Assembly: GCF_030123505.1 (NCBI RefSeq)
Contig: NZ_CP126115.1
Coordinates: 2,556,001-2,620,000 of the forward strand
Direction of reading: 5' to 3'
Source: Neobacillus sp. YX16
Lineage (GTDB): Bacteria; Bacillota; Bacilli; Bacillales; Cytobacillaceae
Length of the DNA stretch: 64,000 nucleotides
The position numbers were made by a program, and so were the translations under genes. Positions within the stretch are counted from its first letter, which is position 1; every line of letters starts with the position of its first letter. Below the pieces are notes generated by a model. It made no database searches. It was not told the DNA's origin and saw only the letters and a program-made list of their open reading frames with translations. This document shows, piece by piece, positions 42,469 to 51,821 of the stretch.

Positions 42469-43677
42469 ATGAAAAAAATGAAGTGGCTTTTTATATTCAG
42501 TATGATATTCGTATTAATTTTCAGCTTAGCAGCCTGCAATAGTTCTTCCAGTACATCAGGGAAAAATGATGATAAAGAAGATGATAATAAGAGTGGAGAA
42601 GTAGGAACTGTGAACATTGGGTATACAGGACCTTTAAGCGGACCTGCTGCCTTTTATGGTGAGCGTACCTTAAATGGTGTGAAAATGGCAGCCGATGAAG
42701 TAAATGCTGCCGGCGGTTTTGAGGTCAATGGCAAGAAGTACAAGTTAAATGTCGTTTCCTTAGACGATAAATACCTGCCAAATGAAGCGGGAGCCAATGC
42801 AAAGAGATTGGTTCAGGAAAATAAACCACCGATTATATTTACTCCTCACAGTGGTGGGATTTTCGCTCTACAAGTATTTAATCAGTTGGATAAATTTATT
42901 ATTGGCGCATATTCTAGTGAACCGAAAATTACAGAGGTAGGTAATAAGTTAACCGTTCGAATACCGCCTCGTTATGATGGATATTTACAGCCATTTACAG
43001 AGTATGCAATGGATAACTTTGGTAAGAACGTTGCCTTTCTGCCAACTGCTTCTCAATATGGTAAGGACTGGTCAGCTAACTTAAAGAAATACTGGGAAAA
43101 AGAAGGCGGAAAGGTTGTTTACGATTCTGCAATTGACTTTTCAAAGGAAACAGATTTCTTCACCATATTAACGAATGCTCTAAAAGAAAAGCCAGATGTA
43201 TTATTTATCGGTGGAGCATCTGAACCTACAGCGAAGGTAGCAAAGCAAGCTCGTGAGCTCGGCTTCAAAGGCGGTTTCATCGTTATGGATCAAGCGAAAT
43301 TTGATGAAATGAAGGCAGTAACAGGTTCTTATGATTTATTGAATGGCTCAATTGGAGTAATGCCGCTTGTTGATTCTCAAGAGGCTGCGATACCTGATTT
43401 TGTGAAACGGTACAATGAAAAATACGGTGAGAATCCTGGTTCTGAAGCGGGACTAAATTATATTGGCATGCATGTGTTTGTTGAGGCAATGAAAGCTGCT
43501 GGTTCAGTGGATGATGTTGAAAAAATACGAGCTAAAATGCAAGCTGGTTTGGAAAATTTGCCAGAGGATAAAAAAATCTATGTTGTAGAAAAAATTGGTG
43601 ATGATGGCGGATTTGAATTTGATTTGTCAGTCGCTGCTGTAGAAGACGGAAAAATAGTTCCAATTAAAGTAGATTAA
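42469..43677 (+). CDS. livJ: HAAT-family substrate-binding lipoprotein
   Basis: A 402-residue periplasmic-binding-fold protein (Peripla_BP_6 type) anchored as a lipoprotein: signal ending LAAC (Cys23), Ser/Asp/Lys-rich linker (25-48), then VNIGYTGPLSGPAAFYGERTLNG and two lobes. Sequence motifs do not name the ligand; LivJ-type proteins bind amino acids, but also aromatic acids and amides. It is the last gene of the O2 operon and completes the transporter. Confidence 0.9.
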   Translation: MKKMKWLFIFSMIFVLIFSLAACNSSSSTSGKNDDKEDDNKSGEVGTVNIGYTGPLSGPAAFYGERTLNGVKMAADEVNAAGGFEVNGKKYKLNVVSLDDKYLPNEAGANAKRLVQENKPPIIFTPHSGGIFALQVFNQLDKFIIGAYSSEPKITEVGNKLTVRIPPRYDGYLQPFTEYAMDNFGKNVAFLPTASQYGKDWSANLKKYWEKEGGKVVYDSAIDFSKETDFFTILTNALKEKPDVLFIGGASEPTAKVAKQARELGFKGGFIVMDQAKFDEMKAVTGSYDLLNGSIGVMPLVDSQEAAIPDFVKRYNEKYGENPGSEAGLNYIGMHVFVEAMKAAGSVDDVEKIRAKMQAGLENLPEDKKIYVVEKIGDDGGFEFDLSVAAVEDGKIVPIKVD

Positions 43678-43718
43678 TAGAGATAGTTTAATAGAACAGG
43701 GCAAATCTATATAAAGCT

Positions 43719-43748
43719 CCCTCTTGTGTTTAGTAGGACACAAGGGGG
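43719..43748. repeat. Hairpin after livJ
   Basis: CCCTCTTGTGT pairs with ACACAAGGGGG (one G-T pair) over 8 nt. No T-run follows on either strand, so termination is uncertain. Confidence 0.45.
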
Positions 43749-43843
43749 GATTCCTGTGTGATTGGAGTTCCATTTTTTCTAATGGCTTTGTTCGTAAACT
43801 TTGTTGCTTTTCGTATGAATCAGGATTTCAAGGACATCGAGGC

Positions 43844-44051
43844 TATAAGTGACCGTAAGCGATAAAAAATCGTGGAAGTAGTAACTAATAGGGGGTATAA
43901 GTGACCGCAAGCGCTGAAAAATCGTGGAAGTGGTAACTAATAAGGGCTATAAGTGACCGTAAGCGCTAAAAAATCGTGGAAGTGGTAACTAATAGGGGGT
44001 ATAAGTGACCGCAAGCGCTGAAAAATTGAAAAAGTGGTAACCAATAGACTA
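43844..44051. repeat. Four tandem copies of a 52-bp repeat
   Basis: Units start with TATAAGTGACCG at 43844, 43896, 43948 and 44000 and are all 52 bp. Units 1 and 3 share GACCGTAAGCG, and units 2 and 4 share GACCGCAAGCGCTG, so a 104-bp pair was duplicated. Each unit contains AATCGTGGAAGT (changed in unit 4) and GTAAC(T/C)AATA. It fills most of the 497-bp gap between livJ and the acyl-CoA ligase gene, where no gene is seen. The same period and similar ends occur at 7010-7113 in opposite orientation. Confidence 0.85.
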
Positions 44052-44174
44052 CAAGTGCAACGTGTCCTCATCAGCCCCATTGTGAAAAATTCTAAGATAA
44101 TTTCTGTTCAACTGAAAACAACAATATATGCGAAAATAGCCTTTCTAATAGTTCCTTTAAAAGGAGTTGGTGTT

Positions 44175-45692
44175 ATGAGGCTTAGTGATTTGCTTGAAAC
44201 AAACATTAGTCAGTTTGGTGAGTATCCTTTTCTACATTTTAAAGAAAAGCAATATACAAACATTGAATGTAAGATGTTTGCTGACAAATTCGCAAGCGGG
44301 CTCACCAAGTATGGTATAGATGTGGGTGATAGAGTCATCGTTTGTATGCCAAACTGTCCAGAAGTTATTTTTGCTTATCAAGGGATAACTAGAGCAGGCG
44401 CTATTATTGTACCAGTTATGTTTACCCTCCATCCAAAAGAACTGCATTATATTGCATTGAATTCTGGAGCAAAAGCAGTAATTACCTCTTCAAATATTCT
44501 AGGAAATGTAGAGAAGGCACTTGAGGGGTTACCTCTTCAACCATTAGTTGTCGTAGTAGATCAGCCTTCATGTGAACGAAGGTTAAACTTTTATGATGTT
44601 AAGGGTGAGGAGACATTTGTTCCTGGTAGTGAGCGGAAGGAGGATGATACAGCTGTTATTCTTTACACATCTGGTACCACAGGAAATCCAAAAGGTGTTT
44701 TGTTAACGCATAAAAATTTAACGAGTAACGCTCAAAATTCAGTCAAGCATAATGAACTTGAAAGGGGAACAACCATTGGCGTTCTGCCGCTTGCACATGT
44801 CTATGGGCTGACCATCTCCAATATTTGCCTTTTAATGGGGAGTTCAATAGTTACTTTTTCCAAATTTGACACGGAATCAATATTTAAAGCAATCGAGAAA
44901 TATGAAGTGAAAACTTTTTCGGCAGTGCCGTCGATGATTCATGCTTTAGTTTCCTATTCTGATGCAGACCAATTTAATAGCTCAAGTCTCGAATCAGTTA
45001 GTTCAGGTTCAGCACCGCTCCCTGTCTCTCTACTGCATGCTTTTGAAAAAAAGTTTGGTGCCAAGGTTTATGAAGGCTACGGTTTATCGGAGGCTGCACC
45101 TATAGTAACGGCTCATAAAGTTGGTATTGAAATAAAACCTGGCTCAGTCGGAATTCCAATACCGGGAGTGGAGGTGAAAATTGTCGATGACAATGGAGTC
45201 GAGGTGGCATGTGGTGTGGTAGGTGAGCTTTGTGTCCGCGGTGAAAACGTGACACCAGGATATTATCAAAATGTGGAAGAATCAAGGCGTGTCCTGATTG
45301 ATTCCTGGTTACATACAGGTGATATGGCACGAATGGATGATGAGGGGTATGTCTACATTGTTGATCGCAAAAAGGACTTAATTATTCGTGGTGGATTTAA
45401 TGTCTATCCACGGGATGTCGAAGAGATTTTGAACGCTCATGCAACTGTTTCGGAAGTCGCAGTGGTAGGCATTCCTGATGAAAAGATGGGAGAAGAAATG
45501 GTCGCCTGTGTTGTGGTAAAACAGGAGGCAATTGTAAGTGAAGAGGAATTAATAGCTTATTGTCAGGAGCATCTAGCAAAAAACAAAACTCCACGAAGAA
45601 TTGTTTTTCTTGAATCCCTGCCACGGAACGGTGTTGGAAAAATATTAAAAACTCATTTGAGAAAATCCGTGGCAGAAATAGAGATAAAGTAA
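44175..45692 (+). CDS. Acyl-CoA synthetase (AMP-forming)
   Basis: A 505-residue ANL-superfamily ligase that activates a carboxylic acid to its CoA thioester. P-loop ILYTSGTTGNPKGV, YEGYGLSEAAPI, the hinge region HTGDMARMDDEGYVYIVDRKKDLI and the C-terminal catalytic lysine in NGVGKILK are all present. The start is ATG 44175 after AAAGGAG. Length suits a medium- or long-chain fatty acid or aryl acid ligase. It is the first gene of a four-gene run with R2lox, aldehyde dehydrogenase and alcohol dehydrogenase. Confidence 0.92.
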   Translation: MRLSDLLETNISQFGEYPFLHFKEKQYTNIECKMFADKFASGLTKYGIDVGDRVIVCMPNCPEVIFAYQGITRAGAIIVPVMFTLHPKELHYIALNSGAKAVITSSNILGNVEKALEGLPLQPLVVVVDQPSCERRLNFYDVKGEETFVPGSERKEDDTAVILYTSGTTGNPKGVLLTHKNLTSNAQNSVKHNELERGTTIGVLPLAHVYGLTISNICLLMGSSIVTFSKFDTESIFKAIEKYEVKTFSAVPSMIHALVSYSDADQFNSSSLESVSSGSAPLPVSLLHAFEKKFGAKVYEGYGLSEAAPIVTAHKVGIEIKPGSVGIPIPGVEVKIVDDNGVEVACGVVGELCVRGENVTPGYYQNVEESRRVLIDSWLHTGDMARMDDEGYVYIVDRKKDLIIRGGFNVYPRDVEEILNAHATVSEVAVVGIPDEKMGEEMVACVVVKQEAIVSEEELIAYCQEHLAKNKTPRRIVFLESLPRNGVGKILKTHLRKSVAEIEIK

Positions 45693-45711
45693 AGTTACTA
45701 GGAGGTCAAAA

Positions 45712-46605
45712 ATGGCAGAGAGAAAAATATTAACGACAAGTAAAAGAGGTTTATTGGAGGATTCATTCCCGTTTCGTTTATATCAAAAGGCGAAAAGATT
45801 AGGAACCTGGAATCCAGCAGATATTGATTTTAGTCAGGATGCTAGAGACTGGAAAACCCTCAATTATGAACAAAAGGAAGATATTCTACGCTTAATTTCA
45901 CAGTTTCAAGCTGGGGAAGAAGCAGTAACGCTGGATTTACTCCCGCTTATCATGGCGATTGCAAAAGAAGGACGTCTTGAAGAAGAAATGTTCTTAACTA
46001 CTTTCTTATATGAAGAAGCAAAGCATACAGAATTTTTTCGGCTTGTACTGAATGCCCTCGGCGAAAGAGGGGACTTGTCCCATTTCCATACAGAGACATA
46101 TAAAAAAATCTTCTATGAAATCCTTCCAACCACGATGGAACGTCTTGTGACGGACCAATCTCCAGAAGCCATTGCAGAAGCCTCCGTTGTCTATAACATG
46201 TTTGTTGAAGGTGTCTTAGCAGAAACAGGTTATTATTCTTTTTACCAAGCGTTAGAAACTGCTAATATCATGCCTGGTCTTTTAGAAGGCATCGGGAATT
46301 TGAAAAAGGATGAGTCCCGGCATATTGGCTATGGCACCTTCCTGCTTCAACGATTAATTTGTGAACACCCTCATCTCTTTGATTTTGTTGCGGCGAAAAT
46401 GACTGAACTTACTCCTTTGTCTCTTAGATTAAATGAGGAAGGGATAGCAGGAAGGGAGGTAAGTGCATTCGGCGGTGATCCAGCATTGGTCATGGATTTT
46501 ACGCTTAAACAGCTGTCAGTAAGGATGGAAATTCTAGCACGAGCAAAAGGCAAAAAAATCGAAGAGATTTATAGATTCTCAGAAAGTGAATTAGGGGTTT
46601 TATAA
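45712..46605 (+). CDS. R2-like ligand-binding oxidase (R2lox), Mn/Fe type
   Basis: A 297-residue ferritin-fold oxidase, related to the ribonucleotide reductase R2 subunit but acting alone. All six metal ligands of Geobacillus R2lox are found: Glu69, Glu102 and His105 (EEAKHTEFF), Glu166, Glu201 and His204 (DESRHIGYG). The residues that form the tyrosine-valine ether cross-link are present as Val72 and Tyr161 (VVYNMFVEG). The radical-storing R2 Tyr is not expected. The cofactor activates O2 next to a bound fatty acid; the natural substrate is unknown. AGGAGG before the ATG, 19 bp after the ligase stop. Confidence 0.93.
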   Translation: MAERKILTTSKRGLLEDSFPFRLYQKAKRLGTWNPADIDFSQDARDWKTLNYEQKEDILRLISQFQAGEEAVTLDLLPLIMAIAKEGRLEEEMFLTTFLYEEAKHTEFFRLVLNALGERGDLSHFHTETYKKIFYEILPTTMERLVTDQSPEAIAEASVVYNMFVEGVLAETGYYSFYQALETANIMPGLLEGIGNLKKDESRHIGYGTFLLQRLICEHPHLFDFVAAKMTELTPLSLRLNEEGIAGREVSAFGGDPALVMDFTLKQLSVRMEILARAKGKKIEEIYRFSESELGVL

Positions 46606-46621
46606 AAAGGAGGAATAAAAA

Positions 46622-48145
46622 ATGGCAGTAAAAGTTGAAGTTCAAAGTTTTCCGCTTTTTATTAATGGAAAGTGGGAACCTGCAAGCAATCAAGAAACCT
46701 TTGATGTCTTTAACCCTGCAACAGGAGAGTTAGTAGCGAAAGTAGCTAAAGGCACCGTGGCGGATGTTGATACTGCAGTTATGGCGGCAAGGGAGGCGTT
46801 TGATAACACCGAATGGAAAAACATGAACCCGAAAGACCGGGCTAAAGTTTTATATGCCATTTCTTATCAAATTGCAGAGCATGCCGAAGAGCTAGCCTAT
46901 TTAGAAGCGATTAGTTCAGGCGGTACCGTACGCCGAATTGGAAACAGTGATATTTTACAAATGGTCGACCTTTTCCAAACATTGGCGAACTTTACATTAG
47001 AATATCCATTCTCTGAAACCTTGCCAGTACCGCCATTTCCAGGTCCGGCACATAATTTTATCTGGCGTGAGCCAATTGGAGTCTGTGCAGCAATAACACC
47101 GTGGAATCTACCGATGGTCATTGCAACCTGGAAAATCGCCCCTGCATTAGCAATGGGAAATACAGTGGTCATTAAGCCTGCAAGCTATACGCCATTATCC
47201 ACCTTAAAGCTGGCTGAATTGATTTCAAAGGTTGTCCCACCTGGAGTCATTAACGTAGTAACAGGTCCTGGGGCTGAAATTGGCGAAGCATTAGTTCGTC
47301 ATCCAAAGGTTGACAAGGTAGCATTCACTGGTTCTACAGAAATAGGCAGGAGAATCATGAGTTTGGCTTCTGAAAGTATTAAAAATACAACCTTAGAGCT
47401 TGGAGGAAAATCACCAAACATTCTTTTAGAGGATGCAGACCTCAGCATTGCCCTTCCGGGAAGTCTCTTTGGAGTGTTCTTACATTCTGGTCAGCTATGT
47501 GAAAGTGGAACTCGTTTATTTGTTCCAGATTCCTTATATGATCAAGTTGTTGCCGGACTTGTCGGATTAACAAGTAAGTTGAAGCTCGGAAACCCACTAG
47601 ATCCTGCGACGGACGTAGGTCCTGTCATTTCAAAAAAGCAAAAAGAAACCATCCTTTCATACATTGAGGCTGGTAAACAAGAAGGAGCCACCCTTGTCTG
47701 CGGTGGGAAAGAAGTGAAAGTAGCTGGCTGCGAGGATGGATACTTTGTTGAACCCACCATTTTCACCAATGTGACCAATGATATGAAAATTGCTCAGGAA
47801 GAAATTTTTGGACCTGTATTATGTGTAATCCGTTATTCCGAATTAGACGAAGCCATTAAGATGGCCAATGATAGTATTTATGGATTGGCAGCTGGTGTTT
47901 GGACGCGTGATGTCAATAAAGCGTATGAGGTTGCAAGGAAATTGCAGGCTGGTGTCGTTTGGATTAATGACTGGCATATGCTTAGAAGCGATGCTCCATT
48001 TGGCGGATATAAGCAGAGCGGCATTGGCAGAGAAATGGGTCAGCAATCATTAGACGCCTATACACAAACAAAGCATGTTCACACATCGATGGCTCCAGAG
48101 CTTGAGAAACGCAACTGGTATGGAATTCTATTTGGCCAAAACTAA
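46622..48145 (+). CDS. NAD(P)-dependent aldehyde dehydrogenase
   Basis: A 507-residue ALDH-superfamily enzyme oxidising an aldehyde to its acid. [19 protein letters not shown], the glutamate in LELGGKSPN, and catalytic Cys293 in [13 protein letters not shown] are present; [13 protein letters not shown] follows. Substrate specificity is not visible. It follows R2lox by 16 bp with AAAGGAGG and is followed closely by the alcohol dehydrogenase, which suggests a consecutive alcohol to aldehyde to acid route feeding the acyl-CoA ligase. Confidence 0.93.
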   Translation: MAVKVEVQSFPLFINGKWEPASNQETFDVFNPATGELVAKVAKGTVADVDTAVMAAREAFDNTEWKNMNPKDRAKVLYAISYQIAEHAEELAYLEAISSGGTVRRIGNSDILQMVDLFQTLANFTLEYPFSETLPVPPFPGPAHNFIWREPIGVCAAITPWNLPMVIATWKIAPALAMGNTVVIKPASYTPLSTLKLAELISKVVPPGVINVVTGPGAEIGEALVRHPKVDKVAFTGSTEIGRRIMSLASESIKNTTLELGGKSPNILLEDADLSIALPGSLFGVFLHSGQLCESGTRLFVPDSLYDQVVAGLVGLTSKLKLGNPLDPATDVGPVISKKQKETILSYIEAGKQEGATLVCGGKEVKVAGCEDGYFVEPTIFTNVTNDMKIAQEEIFGPVLCVIRYSELDEAIKMANDSIYGLAAGVWTRDVNKAYEVARKLQAGVVWINDWHMLRSDAPFGGYKQSGIGREMGQQSLDAYTQTKHVHTSMAPELEKRNWYGILFGQN

Positions 48146-48164
48146 TGAAGAGGTGAAGAAGATA

Positions 48165-49373
48165 ATGAAAACTTCCTTATCACAGTTTATGCTTCGCACT
48201 GGAATATACAGTGGTTCGAATTCACGGGCAATGGTACCTAGCTTGTTTGCTGGACTAGGTGCGAAAAGAGTCGTTCTTTTAAGTGACAGAGGGTTAGAAA
48301 AAGCAGGTGTTGTTGAAAAGGTTGCAGAAATCTTTAACTTAACGGGTCATGGCAGCGGTCCACAGCTGGTCGGTCAATATCTTGATATTACGCAGGATGC
48401 AGAAAGCCGCTGTATTAATGATGCAGTCCGTTATGTAAAAGAGGTAGGCGGAGATGCCCTGCTAGCAGTTGGCGGAGGTAGTGTTTTAGATACTGTTAAA
48501 GGTGTTAAATATGCACTTCATAAAGGATTATCGGATATTAAGGAAGCAATTCCTGGAGGGCTTTTATACGAACAATTTCCAAAGGCAAACTTTATCCCGA
48601 TTCCACATATAGCGATTCCGACTACAGCGGGAACAGGGTCTGAAGTTTCTCCAATTGCAGTTATTTTCAATGAAGATATCCAAATGAAGACAAATATTAT
48701 TAACCCATTCATTAATGCGGATATGGCAATTCTTGATCCTGAATTAACACTTGGTCTGCCGCCTTTTATCACGGCCTTTACTGGGTTTGACGCCTTAACC
48801 CATGCCATTGAAGCATTTGCGTCGCCGACAGCGACTGCTCTGACTGATGCCTATGCACTGCATGCAATTAGGTTAATTGGAAAAAATCTTCCAGTGGCAG
48901 TGTCAGAAGGAACGAATATCGCTGCTCGGATGGATTTACTGCAGGCAAGCTTAATGGGTATTACTGCTTTTAGCTTTGCTTTGAATGCTATTCCAGTGCA
49001 TAATTTGGCCCACGCCTATGGTGCATTGTTCCGGATTCCACATGGTTTGGCCAATGCTGTTTTCCTTCCAGTGGTCATGGAAATGGTTCCTTCATTATAC
49101 CTGCCAAAAGTGAATGAACTTGCTGCGGCCTTGGATGTCGAGGTGAAAGGTGATAGTGATGAAACGGCATTAGCCAAAGTAGTAGAAAAGATTCGTTTAT
49201 TGCAGCATAAAGTCGGTCTTCCTGCTGATTTTAAGCAGTTTAATATCACCGAAGAAAATCTTGAACAGACGATTCCTGCGGTGATGAAAGATCCAGCAGC
49301 ACTAAGCTTCCCAATGCCTAAAGAATTGATTTTAGCAATTGGACAAAGAGTTGTACCACTTGCTGTGAAATAA
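48165..49373 (+). CDS. Iron-containing alcohol dehydrogenase (group III)
   Basis: A 402-residue metal-dependent alcohol dehydrogenase. GGGSVLDTVKGVKYAL (NAD binding), IPTTAGTGSEVSPIAVI, and the metal-binding histidines in FDALTHAIEAF and HNLAHAYGALFRIPHG are visible. ATG 48165 is placed behind AGAGGTGAAG; a longer in-frame reading would overlap the ALDH gene with no site. Last gene of the ligase-R2lox-ALDH-ADH run, with a strong terminator after it. Confidence 0.92.
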   Translation: MKTSLSQFMLRTGIYSGSNSRAMVPSLFAGLGAKRVVLLSDRGLEKAGVVEKVAEIFNLTGHGSGPQLVGQYLDITQDAESRCINDAVRYVKEVGGDALLAVGGGSVLDTVKGVKYALHKGLSDIKEAIPGGLLYEQFPKANFIPIPHIAIPTTAGTGSEVSPIAVIFNEDIQMKTNIINPFINADMAILDPELTLGLPPFITAFTGFDALTHAIEAFASPTATALTDAYALHAIRLIGKNLPVAVSEGTNIAARMDLLQASLMGITAFSFALNAIPVHNLAHAYGALFRIPHGLANAVFLPVVMEMVPSLYLPKVNELAAALDVEVKGDSDETALAKVVEKIRLLQHKVGLPADFKQFNITEENLEQTIPAVMKDPAALSFPMPKELILAIGQRVVPLAVK

Positions 49374-49389
49374 GATAGTAGATTTCATC

Positions 49390-49427
49390 AAGCTAGTGGC
49401 GAAGAAGCTACTAGCTTTTTATTTTTT
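49390..49427 (+). terminator. Terminator of the ligase-R2lox operon
   Basis: AAGCTAGTGGC pairs with GCTACTAGCTT (one G-T pair) over a 6-nt loop, followed by TTTATTTTTT. Confidence 0.88.
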
Positions 49428-49502
49428 GAAAATGAGTCCTTTGTCTTATTCATTCTTTTTGCTATAGTAATAGATATTGAATCTATTTATTTGAGGTAAA
49501 AC

Positions 49503-50246
49503 ATGAAGAAAATTATAGTAAGCATGGTCGTATTTACTATTGCATTATTAAACACTAATTTACCAGACCAGCTATCGAGCTGGAATCCAGAAAAAAAAGT
49601 AGGTAGAACATCCTTAGTCAATAGGGAAATAGGAATAATGAAAAAAGAATCGTTTCTACCAGAAAGCAAACTTTTAGATGTTCCGCTCATCAACCAGTTC
49701 TCAGAACCTCATTTATATAAAGGCTGTGAAGTAACAAGTTTAGCCATGATTCTAAATCATCATGGCATTGAGGTTACAAAAAACCAGTTGGCAGAAAAAA
49801 TAATTACGGTCCCGTTTGAATACCCTAATCAGAAAAAAGGGAACCCGCACGTGGGTTTTGTTGGTGATATGGCTGATGGACCAGGGTTGAGTGTCTATAA
49901 TGAACCCATTTTTGATCTTGCTAAGGAATATGCAGGGGAGAAAGTCATGAATTTAACCAATAGTCCCTTTGATGATTTACTTAAAAAGGTAGGAAGAGGT
50001 ATACCAGTTTGGGTGATAATCACCAGTAAATATACTCCAGGTACCGCTTCATTTGAAAAGTGGGACACTCTTCAAGGAACCATGTATGTTACCTTTAATG
50101 TTCATAGTGTTGTCATTACTGGCTACGACCAAAATTCTCTCTACATTAATGATCCATTTGGTTATAAAAATAGAAAAGTAGACAAAAAGAATTTTATTCT
50201 CTCATGGGAAGAAATGGGCAGCCAAGCGATTGCGATTGAAAAATAA
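49503..50246 (+). CDS. Secreted C39-like cysteine protease (YvpB-like)
   Basis: A 247-residue papain-like C39-family protein with an N-terminal hydrophobic signal or anchor (residues 3-20). The catalytic Cys75 is in YKGCEVTSLAMIL, the His in FNVHSVVITGYD, and the Asp in NDPFGY. Length and pattern match Bacillus YvpB-type proteins, whose targets are unknown; there is no neighbouring bacteriocin or ABC gene, so processing of leader peptides is unlikely. GAGGT precedes the ATG. Confidence 0.83.
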   Translation: MKKIIVSMVVFTIALLNTNLPDQLSSWNPEKKVGRTSLVNREIGIMKKESFLPESKLLDVPLINQFSEPHLYKGCEVTSLAMILNHHGIEVTKNQLAEKIITVPFEYPNQKKGNPHVGFVGDMADGPGLSVYNEPIFDLAKEYAGEKVMNLTNSPFDDLLKKVGRGIPVWVIITSKYTPGTASFEKWDTLQGTMYVTFNVHSVVITGYDQNSLYINDPFGYKNRKVDKKNFILSWEEMGSQAIAIEK

Positions 50247-50288
50247 AAAAATGGTTCAATCATTTGATTGGACCATTTTTATTTTTTC
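50246..50288. terminator. Bidirectional terminator between the C39 gene and motB
   Basis: AAAAATGGTTCAATC and GATTGGACCATTTTT pair (one G-T) across 4 nt, with A/T runs on both sides. The genes on each side converge here. Confidence 0.87.
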
Positions 50289-51040
50289 TCACGTAATATT
50301 ACAATATTAACACGTCGATTTGCCTGGCGGTTTTCAGCTGTATCATTCGGATACAACGGTTGAAATTCCCCGTGGCCCGTAAATTGCATTCGGTTTTCTG
50401 CAATTGATTTTGAAGCAAAATAATGTAACACACTTACTGCTCTAGCAGAAGATAGCTCCCAGTTTGAAGAATATGCCGCATTTCCAATTGGAACATTGTC
50501 AGTGTGGCCTTCAATACTAATAGGGTTGGGTAGTGTGTTAATTAATTTCACAATGGCATCCAGTGTTTTAAACGAACTTTCTTTTAATACTGCTTTTCCT
50601 GAATCGAATAGCAAGACATCCTTTAATGCAATTTCAACGCCACGCCTAGTATCTTGAAGCGTAACAACGGCTTCGAGATTATTTTCAGCAACATATTTCT
50701 CTAATTGAGACTTTAAATTATCGAGTTCAGCATCTTCAATTTCATTTGTAATCGGAGCAGGATTTTGATCGGGAGCAGGTTCCTTTGCAATTTCCTTTTC
50801 AATTTCACCTTTTTGAGAAACAGAGAGACCTGAATTGGTGCTTTCAATTTTTGTGCCTGTAAATTCAGATTTGAATGACTCCATAATAGAATGAAACTTT
50901 TGATTATCTATTTCACTTGAAGCAAACAAAACAATAAATAGTGCTAATAGCAGGGTTAAAATGTCGGCATAAGGAATTAACCATGACTCGTCAACATGAT
51001 CCTCATGTTCTTCCTCGAATTTTTTATGCAATCTGCTCAT
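50279..51040 (-). CDS. motB: Flagellar stator protein MotB
   Basis: A 253-residue stator subunit. One membrane helix contains the ion-binding Asp26 in WLIPYADILTLLLALFIVLFASSE. The OmpA-like peptidoglycan-binding domain (residues about 130-250) has IEGHTDNVPIG, NWELSSARAVSVLHYF and NRRVNIVI. ATG 51040 (GAGGA 9 bp upstream) is preferred to the ATG 6 bp before it and to longer readings. It overlaps motA by 17 bp. Proton or sodium use cannot be settled from sequence by eye; MotS is the alternative. Confidence 0.9.
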   Translation of the reverse strand: MSRLHKKFEEEHEDHVDESWLIPYADILTLLLALFIVLFASSEIDNQKFHSIMESFKSEFTGTKIESTNSGLSVSQKGEIEKEIAKEPAPDQNPAPITNEIEDAELDNLKSQLEKYVAENNLEAVVTLQDTRRGVEIALKDVLLFDSGKAVLKESSFKTLDAIVKLINTLPNPISIEGHTDNVPIGNAAYSSNWELSSARAVSVLHYFASKSIAENRMQFTGHGEFQPLYPNDTAENRQANRRVNIVILREKK

Positions 51041-51821
51041 GAACATCGTCCTCAATTTTCTTTTCGAACTTCTTGCGTTCCTTAGGGTCAATATACACTA
51101 CAAGTTTTTTCTCTAAGGCGCTTGGGGACACTCCTCGGTAGATGGCAAGCAATCCTTCGATTGTTAGAAGCTTTAGTTCTTGTTCTTTTTTCGAAATCCT
51201 TTTTAATTTATTCGCTAAAGGGTGCCAAAGTACATAACCAGAAAATATTCCAAGTAATGTTGCAATAAATGCAGCTGAAATTGAATGTCCTAGTTTATCA
51301 ACATCGTTTAAATTTCCAAGGGAAGCTATGAGTCCAATTACTGCGCCAAGTACACCTAACGTCGGTGCATAGGTTCCAGCTTGTGTAAAAATAAGCGCCC
51401 CTGTTTTGTGTCTCTTATCTATAGCAGCAACCTCATCCAATAATACTTCCTCAATAAACTCAAGTTCATATCCATCAATTATCATTTCGAGCCCTTTTTT
51501 TAAGAAAGGATCCTTAGTATTACCTGAAATTTCTTCTAAAGCAAGTATGCCCTCTTTTTTTGCAATTTCTGAGCATTCTATTAAACTAGAAATTTGAGCA
51601 GATTTTGAAGGTAATTTCGGTTCAATAAAGGCAATTTTTAACAGTAAAGGGAATTTCTTAAGTTCACTGAATGGGAAGGCAATTAATATTGCAGCTGCAG
51701 TTCCACCAAAGATAATTAGATAAGCTGCTGGATTGTATAATGCCGATAATGAGGCACCTTTTAAAACCATCCCAACACCAATAGCTATTAGTGCTACCAA
51801 AATACCAATAAAACTAGACAT
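51024..51821 (-). CDS. motA: Flagellar stator protein MotA
   Basis: A 265-residue stator subunit with four membrane helices. LVALIAIGVGMVLKGASLSAL and NPAAYLIIFGGTAAAILIAFP form the first two. FTQAGTYAPTLGVLGAVIGLIASL and HSISAAFIATLLGIFSGYVLWHPLANKLKR form the last two, with the conserved prolines. The cytoplasmic loop (residues 60-150) carries the rotor-interacting charged residues. AAAGGAG precedes the ATG. It is transcribed divergently from cheR. Confidence 0.93.
   Translation of the reverse strand: MSSFIGILVALIAIGVGMVLKGASLSALYNPAAYLIIFGGTAAAILIAFPFSELKKFPLLLKIAFIEPKLPSKSAQISSLIECSEIAKKEGILALEEISGNTKDPFLKKGLEMIIDGYELEFIEEVLLDEVAAIDKRHKTGALIFTQAGTYAPTLGVLGAVIGLIASLGNLNDVDKLGHSISAAFIATLLGIFSGYVLWHPLANKLKRISKKEQELKLLTIEGLLAIYRGVSPSALEKKLVVYIDPKERKKFEKKIEDDVHEQIA

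Noticed and set aside
43781..43843. Short possible coding remnant after livJ
   Set aside because: No frame of useful length, no ribosome site and no recognisable protein.
43844..44051. Possible CRISPR array
   Set aside because: Units are contiguous 52-bp repeats without unique spacers, only four copies, and no cas genes are near.
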